Shown one piece after another: positions 10,840 through 19,330 of a stretch of DNA of 64,000 nucleotides (positions within the stretch are counted from its first letter, which is position 1; the number at the start of each line of letters is the position of its first letter). The DNA is from Siphonodentalium dalli (lineage: Eukaryota > Mollusca > Scaphopoda > Gadilida > Siphonodentaliidae): the NCBI GenBank assembly GCA_032622095.1, contig CP136061.1, forward strand, positions 263,348,077 to 263,412,076, read 5' to 3'. The notes under the pieces were generated by a model. That model was not told the DNA's origin. It made no database searches and saw nothing but the letters and a program-made list of their open reading frames with translations. The position numbers were made by a program, and so were the translations under genes.

Positions 10840-11688
10840 TTATTTCAAAGAGTTTGTCATTTTTTCTTTTTCCTTCTTTTTCTTCGGATTTGATTTTTCC
10901 GTCGAAGATGGTGGAGATGTCAGGTATTTTTGTTGTTGTTGTATAAGTTGTTGGACTCGTTGTTCTTGTTCTTGTTTGTATCGTTGTGATTCTTCTTGTT
11001 GTTCTCTTCTGTACTTGTCATATTCTCTATTTTTCTCTTCTTGTTCGTCCATTAACTGTTGATGTTGAATTCTCTGTTTTCTCAGGTACTGTTGGATTTC
11101 ATCTTCGACAGGAGCAGGGGGTGTTGCTTCCTGCTCCTCTTCCGCGATGCTGCCGGGGGACACCGGAGGTCTCGGTGTCGCTGGATTATAGTCCTCCGCA
11201 GCATCCGGGTCAGGAGACGGTGGTAGTGGTGGCAGGGTCTCCATTAACACCACAAAGTCAGAGACAGGGACAGCCGGGGTGACATCGGCGTTCCTGTCAT
11301 CTCCGCTGCTGTTGGATTTAGGTACGACGACAGAGGGCTGCTGCTGTTGTTCCGGGGCCAAGTGGGAGGTAGCTGGGCGTCTCTCAGCCTTCCTCTTGAT
11401 CCACCTGGCCTTCCTGTCGGCGTTCCTGCAGCGGCGCGATGGTGTCTTTCTCTTTGGCTTCTTTCTCTTGGTGGTCGCCCCTCCAGTGGTGGTCTGTTGC
11501 TGGTGGGTTCCAGCATCCGGGTTACCTCCAACAGAGGGTCCTGAAAAGGACCGTGATGGCATAACCCGGAATTCCAGAAAAAGCTCCACGTGGCTACCCG
11601 ACCTGCGCAAAGTCCAGGCCAGGCAGGGATCCATGTGGAGTGAGCTGAGTGCGTGTCTGACTTCGGCGGGGATTAAAGACGAATCCAT
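10840..11688 (-). CDS. Transposon-associated protein of unknown function, K/Q/P-rich (282 aa)
   Basis: An uninterrupted 282-codon ORF starting at an ATG (MDSSLIPAEVRH) and clearly more GC-rich than its surroundings. Three zones are visible. Residues 15-45 hold WTLRRSGSHVELFLEFRV, a compact beta-like segment. Residues 70-105 are strongly basic: TKRKKPKRKTPSRRCRN then RKARWIKRKAERR, likely nuclear localisation or nucleic-acid binding. After proline- and acid-rich linkers, residues 200-282 form a charged coiled coil rich in Q/E/K (KYRREQQEESQRYKQEQEQR) ending in KKKKEKEKMTNSLK. I have the impression of a recurring accessory protein of marine-invertebrate mobile elements (W-x-L...V-x-L plus a TPSRR-type basic box), but cannot verify this. 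It lies inside the inverted termini of a pogo-like element, on the same strand as the dead transposase. Being open while the transposase is broken is notable. Confidence 0.6.
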   Translation of the reverse strand: MDSSLIPAEVRHALSSLHMDPCLAWTLRRSGSHVELFLEFRVMPSRSFSGPSVGGNPDAGTHQQQTTTGGATTKRKKPKRKTPSRRCRNADRKARWIKRKAERRPATSHLAPEQQQQPSVVVPKSNSSGDDRNADVTPAVPVSDFVVLMETLPPLPPSPDPDAAEDYNPATPRPPVSPGSIAEEEQEATPPAPVEDEIQQYLRKQRIQHQQLMDEQEEKNREYDKYRREQQEESQRYKQEQEQRVQQLIQQQQKYLTSPPSSTEKSNPKKKKEKEKMTNSLK

Positions 11689-11872
11689 TTTCCGGCCGAA
11701 GTCAGTAATCCGATCGCTGAGCGAGCTAGCTAAGTCCTGGAGCGCTCAATCCAGGACGTCCTCTCTCGTCAGCGGTCGGAACACGAATGAAGACGAATTT
11801 ACGTCCCAACGAAATAGCCTTTTTATAAGAAACCACGAAAATTGAGGCCCACGAAATTAAAGCCAATCACAG

Positions 11873-12375
11873 TATTTGCTTAAAAATATTAACATCCTCC
11901 ACCAATCCTGTTGACACAATGTGATAAGTAAATATTTATACAGGATCACTATATAAAGTGTGAATTGTTGAAACTTTTGCACTCATGAAAAGGTTGGTGT
12001 AAGGATTTACAAAAATAGCTAATCGCTATCGCCAAGGTATGGGTTAAACATCTGCCGATTGTGATCGGCCTCTCGTTAAGTATCAATTGGTTGAAAGATA
12101 ATTATAGAACGGTTTAGATTGACTCCCTTCTTCCAAGATGCAAGCTGACTATGGAAGACCGATCGGTCTATTTAAGCCCGGCCGGCTATTATAGATCGCT
12201 CAGCGATTCACCCAGACCCATTGGATGGCTCAAACAACGTTTCGTACCATGGCCGGTTTGTACCCTTTTTAATTCGAACCACAAATTTGATTGTTTTAAT
12301 TTTTAGTCACAGTATCGATTAAAATGAAGGTGACTTCCATTCCTTATTCCTTTTTCAAATTTATTTGTCGTTGAC
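11873..12375. other. No gene recognised
   Basis: AT-rich sequence with GATCGG/CGATCG motifs near 12060-12200 but no ORF or repeat that can be supported. Confidence 0.5.
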
Positions 12376-13060
12376 CGATTTACATGTAGGTCAAACAAAG
12401 GGTGTTGTTGGGTGGTCTCAAGGTGCTCTATACATACACCTCACTCACCCAACCTGATCCAAAATGGTCGCCGCCCAGATTGGGTTCAAATAGGACAACC
12501 ATTCTATTTCTCGGCCCCTTGACCGATTTATGTCAAACAAAGGGCATTGTAGGGTTACCCACAAGGCACTCTTTTCACACACCCCACCCCGATCCAAAAT
12601 GGCCGTCGTCCAGTGGATTCAAATAGGACACCCATGCCATTTCTCGTCCCCTTGACCGAATTAGGTCAAATAAAGGGTGTTGTAGTGTGCCCCCACCCCA
12701 AGCCAATTTAAATATTCACCCCTTTCACTCTTTGTTTGACCTAAATCATCAAGTGGGGGGGGGGTCGAGAAATGGCAAGGTGCCATATTTGAACACTTCT
12801 TGATGGTGGCCATTTTGGATCTGGTTGGGCGAAAGGGTGAATATTTATATTGTCTTGGGGGCCACCATACAACACCCTTCGTTGACCTAAATCGATAAAA
12901 AGTCTGAGAAATGGCATGAATGCCCTATTTGAATCCTTCTGGATGGCTGCCATTTTGGACCGGGTGGGGTGAATATTCAGATTGGCTTGGGCCCGTTACC
13001 CTACAACACCCTTTATTTGATCAAAATCTGTTAAGTGGAAGAGAAATGGCATGGTAAATT
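12376..13060. repeat. Large inverted repeat of ~150-bp subunits
   Basis: Left of about 12727 the + strand carries two to three units with GGTCAAACAAAGGGTGTTG, GATCCAAAATGG and CATTTCTCG. Right of it the same motifs occur in reverse complement (AACACCCTTCGTTGACC, CCATTTTGGATC, CGAGAAATGGCA). The arms, each about 340 bp, meet almost without a spacer, so single-stranded DNA or RNA from here would form a long imperfect hairpin. Confidence 0.8.
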
Positions 13061-14660
13061 TGGACTTCCCGCAATCTAACTTACATGTTTATCAACAATA
13101 TACTATATTGACCACCATTCCGGGCAAAGTGAACATATCTATGACGCATGCATTGACAGTTTACAGAGAGATAATTATTTATTTTTGTGTTATTGTTAGG
13201 CGAGGTAAGCTGGTGGGCTATAAATAGGAAATGGTCATGGGGTGAAAGCAACGAACGAAAATTAGTGAAACTATGGTACTTAATGTTCAGAAAATAGAAT
13301 TTTGCACCACAAAAGTAGCCTGGTGATCTCTTCTAAACTCGAATGGCTCTCCAAACAAATTGCACACTGAAATTAGTCACAACTGAATCATCTGACGTAA
13401 TCAAGTTCCCCGGGAAATGCGCAGCACGTTTCAGGCAAGTTATGTCGATGTCCCGCTTTGCCCGGGTGTCCCGCTTTGTCCGGGTCTCCATTAATATATA
13501 GTGAAAGCAACCCACTTCGTAACATTCCTAAATTTGATGGTTCCAATGATAACAAAACAGACCATATGGTTAATATAAAACAATTGAATGGTAATAGTTT
13601 GTTCACATTTGTACAACATATTTTCAATAAGTTTAGAAGTAATAACACTTCCATTCATTCTAGACGTTGAAAGTATACACCAAACCATCTATTAAAATCA
13701 AATCCGGTCAATTTGCATGGTACTTTGGTTGAATTATATTCAGTTGAATTGTGAAGTAAATACACCCAAATAATTTGGAGATTGACTCATTTTGGAGCCC
13801 ATTGATGTGAAGCCCACTGGTTAAATGCGTTAAACAAGTGTGCATTTTGACACACACGAGGTAACAGCTTGTTTGAAAAATATTGATGCATATTCTCGTA
13901 GCTGCCAAAATACTATGCAATATGTCATATCCTATTTGATTGCCTTTTTCATCGTTTCTCGTTATGTTTTCTGTCGCCTCCGCCATTATTTCGTGTTGTT
14001 ATATGGTCCAACATTTCTTATACGGTCATTACACTCATTGCCAAATGGAGATCAACGACCATTAATAGCACCAGTAGCGTAATTATATGTAATTTAACCA
14101 CATTTTTCGCATTGGGGTACACAGTTTAAGCTATTACCCCAAATTGAACAGTACCGTAGTTTGGCGGTTTTCTTGGTCCACACACTGGTCCACACAGAAA
14201 TATATAATCTTCAAGTCGACTCAGTATATAGCGAAATTCCAGTAAATTGGGCATGCACCTTGCCTATATGAACGATTCATACATAATTTGCTGAACTCCT
14301 TTTGTAAATTTCGGTGTAAGCCGATTGACTCGTTTGGTATCCTCTAGTTATTCTGTCTATTCTGAACAAGTTCGTGGTAACTCATCACTTAATTGTGGTG
14401 CGTGTACACTCATCACTAATGAAAAAGCTACGATTCAAAAGGAAAAATACATTTTTTAAAAGCAGGGTTCAACATATTGCCGACTAAATGTGCCTTCTTT
14501 CAATAAACATAAAATTAGTGACAATATTTTTGGTCCAAGCAGAATAAAAGCATGAAAATAGAAAATGTTTGTGGAATACACCAGTAAACACATCATGGAA
14601 AATCCTCCGAATGTTAGAGCAAATAAATGTGAGTCAACTTGTTTGAAAAATAGTGTAGCA
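13061..14660. other. No gene recognised
   Basis: Several overlapping ORFs of 60-92 codons occur on both strands but none has domain features, biased composition or splice context. Around 13450 a CCCGCTTTGYCCGGGT unit is present twice in tandem. Confidence 0.5.
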
Positions 14661-14669
14661 TATGCTCGT

Positions 14670-14695
14670 ATTATTATTATTATTATTATTTTAGA
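14670..14695. repeat. (ATT)n microsatellite
   Basis: Seven or eight ATT repeats within CTCGTATTATTATTATTATT. Confidence 0.9.
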
Positions 14696-14879
14696 TACAT
14701 TTAGAACGCATTATACAATAAATTAGTTTCAATGCGCTTACAATACAAACATGGCACAAATTTTCTATATTAGATACACACAAACAATTTGGGACATTTT
14801 ACAACTCGCAAAAATGTTTGGAGTGTAGCAAGCGGGAGAACTCTATCTGAGATTGCCTGAAAGTTTTATGACATGACAG

Positions 14880-15110
14880 TTTGTTATAAACATAGTAAGA
14901 AAAAAATGTCCCAAATGATAATCATATTATAAGAAATTGAATGTCCTCATAGTGGTGAACATCTGTATGAAATTTCATTGAGATCCAAGCACTTATTAGC
15001 ACTACTGTTCAAGTTGTGCCATGGACAGACATCGGACGGACACATGGATGGACAGACAGATGCAAAACAGTTTAACCCCTGGGAATTATAGAAAACATAT
15101 TTAGGAAGCT
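14880..15110. repeat. Dispersed repeat with GGACGGACAC motif
   Basis: Includes CATCTGTATGAAATTTCATTGAGATCCAAGC-like sequence followed by GACAGACATCGGACGGACAC and GGATGGACAGACAGATG. This layout (sensory-like hairpin-poor segment followed by GGACRGAC tracts) resembles other GTCC-bearing repeats in the window in reverse orientation. No coding content. Confidence 0.4.
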
Positions 15111-15280
15111 CTAGATATAAATCCATCTTCAAATGCTGATTACAAACTGATATTAAAATCACTATTTATCCCACATGGTTAGAGTGAAAGGCAACAACTG
15201 GAATGCGTTTATAGCTACCTGTTTAGAAAATCATAATTATTTACAGGAAGCCAATACAATAAATGTAGTAGTAACCAATA

Positions 15281-15321
15281 CAAACATGTGGGTGACAATT
15301 TTTTGAGGCACAATAACCGCC
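15281..15321 (+). repeat. 41-bp direct repeat, left copy
   Basis: CAAACATGTGGGTGACAATT and the next 21 bases to ...ATAACCGCC are identical to 18243-18283 in the same orientation. Together they bracket a 2.9-kb block that contains the inverted duplication. Confidence 0.9.
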
Positions 15322-15342
15322 TATACAGATGTAGGCCAAAAG

Positions 15343-15972
15343 CACACTGTCCAATCGGCTCGCGGAATACCAGTGTGAACGTCGGAATACCAGTGTTGTA
15401 CAGGAGAATACCAGTGTTTTTAAAGCCATGTTATGGTAAAATAATTAGAACCGGACGTCTATATAACGACAGAAAAGACATGGAAAGGTATATACGATTA
15501 ATTTAGCATTTACCCAGTGGAGGAGTCACCTGGTGATGTTCAGTTCGACTCTGGGCGATCTGGCCTTTGTTTGAAGCAGAAAAATAGGGTGTACAAACTC
15601 GTAGGGGGGGGGTAAAATTTTGCCCTAATCGGTATTCTAGTGCGTTTTGTTTAATTCCTGAGTATAACTTGCGGAATCTTTTATAAAATTCCGACAGCGG
15701 AATCTATCGGCTATACGTGCACATCGAAATCACTGGCGTGTATCAGTTGGAAATACACCAAAATAAATCGAAAAGAGGGGCGGTGATCACAGAAAATGGC
15801 TCGGCGAAGTACCAGTGCATGCCAACGAGGGCTACCAGTGCCAAATTGTATTTATATGGTAAGTTTTTTCTGGTATATGTCGATAAACGCTTCATACAGG
15901 GCATCGGGCATATGAAATGCCTCACCCTTCCCAATATAAAGACAAAGTTGATCTAGAAGGGTAAATATGTGG
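15343..15972 (+). repeat. Inverted duplication, left arm (~630 bp)
   Basis: Matches 17290-17889 in reverse complement throughout: the GGAATACCAGTGT cluster at 15364-15418, the CCGGACGTCTATATAACGAC segment, and a small ORF starting at 15717. The small ORF (MHIEITGVYQLEIH...ITENG...YQCMPTRA) stays open in both arms with mostly conservative differences, and in both it is followed by GGTAAG (YLYG then GTAAG), a plausible splice donor. An in-frame stop lies just upstream, so if coding it is an exon with an acceptor before DSGIYRLYV. Function unknown. Confidence 0.85.
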
Positions 15973-16224
15973 ATCTATAATAGGAAAGTACGAAACTTCA
16001 ACTATACGTCGATACTCAAAGCTAGTGTAAAATATAGAACAAATTTCATGATGTCCAGGTCAGAATATGGCGTTTTTGTAGAATTGTTCTTAAAACTATT
16101 GGGATACGTCGGTTTAAATGCAATTTTCAGAACTTGTACGGTAGATGAATAATTACATTATAAAATACCAAAATCTGTTTGGCCTAATCGTCGCGTCTTC
16201 AACTTCAACTTTTTATTCAGTCTT

Positions 16225-16629
16225 TTAACATTTTACAATGTCACGTGATATATAGGACAAATCTGTCCTAATTTGGAAAAACATTCCAAGAAAGCCGCCG
16301 AGGGCACAAACCCGGTCCGCCAACGTGGTTGAATTTAGGGAAAACCACCGAACTGTCTCGATGAATACACGGAATGAAATGTTCTCCATCGGGAATGTTC
16401 CTTTCGCAATCAGATCGAAAAAAGTTTTCATGTCTTTCCAGTATCCAGTTCCTTTTAAGGCGAGTATTGAATAACTTCCTTTTTCAAAGAGCACTCGCCT
16501 TGCTCGGATGATCCGGCGGTTATAGATATCTTTCTTAAAGGGCGCCCACGACAGTTGCTTGCTGAGCACACCTGACATCTGGATCCGCATCTCCACTGTC
16601 GTGTCCGTTCCCGCTGTCGAGTTTTTCAA
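16225..16629 (-). CDS. Hypothetical protein, 134 aa, in the loop of the inverted duplication
   Basis: A minus-strand ORF between the two arms. Segments worth noting: QLSWAPFKKDIYNRRIIRARRVLFEKG, YWKDMKTFFDLI, and FRVFIETVRWFSLNST. Composition is globular (hydrophobic plus aromatic, moderately basic) rather than repetitive. On the + strand the sequence following it, near 16680, is a run of pyrimidines/purines (TTTTCTGAAAAG) that could hold an acceptor for a minus-strand exon. I do not recognise the family. It may be the cargo ORF of a mobile element delimited by the arms. An overlapping frame (16535-16858) is acidic and looks less likely. Confidence 0.35.
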   Translation of the reverse strand: MKNSTAGTDTTVEMRIQMSGVLSKQLSWAPFKKDIYNRRIIRARRVLFEKGSYSILALKGTGYWKDMKTFFDLIAKGTFPMENISFRVFIETVRWFSLNSTTLADRVCALGGFLGMFFQIRTDLSYISRDIVKC

Positions 16630-16639
16630 TCTTTATTTT

Positions 16640-17285
16640 TTCCTCTTCTCCCATTGATTGCCGCGCTTTCTTTTTCTGAAAAGAGAAAAATAAAGAAAAA
16701 ATTAGATATGCATAAAATAAACCCCTAGATTTATATCCATATGGACATGCAGTCATACAAAATATCAATATATTTGTACACGTATCCACAACATACGTCC
16801 AATCACCACGCAACGATCCACCAAAAATAATCCAGCCAACCATTGACTCGCCATTCACTCACGGATTCATCAGCACAGCCATCTCCAACTCATGCTCCCA
16901 TCACTCCAGCTCAGAAATATATCATATCCATGCATTCAACAATCAATATATTTGTCACCAGTCCATCCATCAATATATATATATATACGCATTCATCTTT
17001 AGTTAAAGACATCCAACTCATCAAATAATGACACACACAGATCCCTGCATGCATGCATGCATACGGTAACGTCTTAAAATCGACGAAGAACTCAACACAT
17101 AGGCAGATATGCATGCCCCAATATCAATTACTTTCTAAATTTTGGGAACAAGTCCATCCCATATATGCAACATTTGCTGGGATAATTAGAAACATCCCAT
17201 TGAACTAGAACGTCTTGAGAAATCGTATACACTACCATGAAACAAAAACAATATACACAACCTTCCATATTTCATGATAGACGTA
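16640..17285. other. Spacer of the inverted duplication; TA-rich, no gene seen
   Basis: Contains a short (AT)n run near 16972-16986 and GCATGCATGCATGCAT near 17046. No ORF with support. Confidence 0.5.
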
Positions 17286-17289
17286 TTTG

Positions 17290-17889
17290 CAAATGTACCA
17301 TTCTAGATCGATTGTGTCCAAATTTGATGAGGGGTGACACATTCCTGGTAGACATATACCCGATATAACTTACCATATAAATAACATTTGGCACTGATAG
17401 CCCTCGTTGGCATGCACTGGTAGTTCGCCGTGCCATTTTCAGTGATCACCGCCCCTCGTATCGATTTATTTTCGTGTATTTCCAACTGATACACGCCAGT
17501 GATTTCGATGTGCACGTATAGCCGATAGATTCCGCTGTCGGAATTTTATAAAAGATTCCGCAAGTTATACTCAGGAATTAAACAAAACGCACTAGAATAC
17601 CGATTAGGGCAAAATTTTACCTCCCCCCTACGAGTTTGTACGCCCTATTTTTCTGCTTTAAACAAAGGCCAGATCGCCCAGAGTCGAACTGAACATCATC
17701 AGGTGACTCCTCCACTGGGTAAATGCAAAATTAATCGTATATACCTTTCCATGTCTTTTCTGTCGTTATATAGACGTCCGGTTCTAATTATTTTACCATA
17801 ACATGGCTTTACAAACACTGGTATTCTCCTGTACAACACTGGTATTCCGACGTTCACACTGGTATTCCGCGAACCGATTGGACAGTGTG
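17290..17889 (-). repeat. Inverted duplication, right arm (~600 bp)
   Basis: Reverse complement of 15343-15972, with visible point differences and small indels. Its version of the small ORF is at 17303-17515 on the minus strand. Homology ends within GGACAGTGTG at 17880-17889 on this side and near GATCTAGAATGGTACAT on the inner side. Confidence 0.85.
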
Positions 17890-17957
17890 AAAAGGGGGAG
17901 ACATCAATCGAACGCGTAAGGCCCAAAACAAAACTAAACAGGGATGGAGGGAGGGTT

Positions 17958-18242
17958 GTCAACACAAGCGACTGTCTTCGGCAAAGAAATTATTGGAAAG
18001 AATGTTTAACGCAGTATAACTGCGCGCATCCCCCGGCCAAAGATATAGTTCCTATTCTGCTCTTCAAATTATCCCCATTCGCTAACTAAATAGCAATACT
18101 GCCAAAATACTTTTATTTTCGTCTAAGTACTTCGCAATATCAGAGTATAGCTTAATTATCTGAACTGTCATGCGGTATGATGTAGTGATAGATACGAGTG
18201 AAAGATCTCGTGATCAAACATGATTATGTTTGTACCCAATTT
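17958..18242 (+). repeat. Dispersed repeat, copy 1 (~285 bp)
   Basis: Begins GTCAACACAAGCGACTGTCT and ends TTTGTACCCAATTT. Nearly identical to 24910-25213 in the same orientation, apart from an 18-bp insertion in the second copy. The right border coincides exactly with the start of the 41-bp direct repeat at 18243. No ORF, no tRNA-like box and no inverted termini were recognised. Confidence 0.85.
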
Positions 18243-18283
18243 CAAACATGTGGGTGACAATTTTTTGAGGCACAATAACCGCC
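18243..18283 (+). repeat. 41-bp direct repeat, right copy
   Basis: Identical to 15281-15321; see that entry. Confidence 0.9.
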
Positions 18284-18414
18284 ATAGCCAAAGAGTGGCG
18301 TTTTTGCCGTACTTTTTGGCCCTGCCAAAAAAATTGAGCTGGCCGGGATGATAGTGTCTGAAACAAACACCGAATTAAAGTCATTGCACATGGATGCCGT
18401 GAAAAATGACTGGC

Positions 18415-19330
18415 GTTGGAACATCTGCAAAAGGCAGCCGCCCAGTATGGGAACAGAAATGTGTGTTATATAGCTAACTGTAACTACAACCCAAAAAGGC
18501 TGAAACATCCGCAACCCCGACCTTTCCCAGAGGGCACAATCTCAAGCGAAGCTTTTCCTCGAAACCTCGAAACCTGTTCAAGCGAAGGCGGCATCAAATT
18601 GGTCACACGTCGAATGTCTGCCATAAACGCATTTGAATACCACCACACCGATATGGGAGTTAGTAAAACCCAGACCGACCATGGGAACAGAAATTTGTAC
18701 CACCAAGTGTGTGGACCGTGACAACCCAAAAGACTGGGAACAGAAAATGTGTATGAAAAAGCTGAATTTAACTACAACCCAAAAATACTGAGTCATCCTC
18801 CACCCCGACCTGTCCCAAAGGTAACATGCCCAAGCATATATTGTGATATAAACTCAGATACAACCCCGCTCACGCGAAGGTGGCATCAATAGGTCATATG
18901 TTCGAATGGAGGCTTAATTGCATTTGAATACCACCACTGACTATAGCCACGTTATGGCAAAGAACGTTACGGTCAAAGTTGTGCCCCCCCCCATATATTG
19001 GCAGTGCAAGTAAAGGTCAGGAAGCTAATTTTGAAAAGACCAATTCCCACAGGGGGAGGGGGCAACACAGCGGGTGAAAGATTTGATCACAAAACCCGGA
19101 GATACCACCTCGCTCATGCGTAGACGGCATCAATGGGTCATACGTCGAATGTATGCTAAAACGCATTTGAAAACCACCTCTGACTATAGCTACATGATCG
19201 CAAAGAACGTTACTGTGGAAAGTTGTGCCCCCCCCCCATATATTGGTCGAGCAATTAAAGATCAGGAAGCTAATTTTGAACAGACCAAACCAATTCCCCG
19301 GGGGGGGGGGGGGGAGTAACACGACAGGTG
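18415..19330. repeat. Degenerate tandem repeat, ~3 units of 240-310 bp
   Basis: Recurring blocks: GGCATCAA..GGTCA.ACGTCGAATG (18590, 18885, 19128), GCATTTGAATACCACC (18630, 18921, 19164), ATATATTGG after a C run (18990, 19237), CAGGAAGCTAATTTTGAA (19017, 19262), and TAACTACAACCCAAAAA (18481, 18769). C and G runs of 9-16 bases sit at the unit edges. Confidence 0.75.

Larger units (their letters stand above)
8789..11872 (-). mobile_element. pogo/Tigger-like DNA transposon, ~3.08 kb, decayed
   Basis: Left terminus CTGTAAAATCC...TTCGTGGGGGTCCATTATTCG opposes the right terminus, whose reverse complement reads CTGTGATTGGC...TTCGTGGGCCTCAATTTTCG. The inverted termini can be followed for about 50 bp, diverged. 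Both ends are flanked by TA (8787-8788 and 11873-11874), the target duplication of the Tc1/mariner-pogo group. Inside, on the minus strand, are a broken DDE transposase (9080-9880), a second ORF (10840-11688) and a nested MITE (9996-10523). Element boundaries are inferred from the termini; a different superfamily with a TA target is possible. Confidence 0.65.

Noticed and set aside
11279-11845. 188-codon plus-strand ORF opposite the accessory protein
   Set aside because: It is the complement of the better supported minus ORF at 10840-11688 and shows Leu/Cys/Arg-rich composition typical of an antisense shadow.
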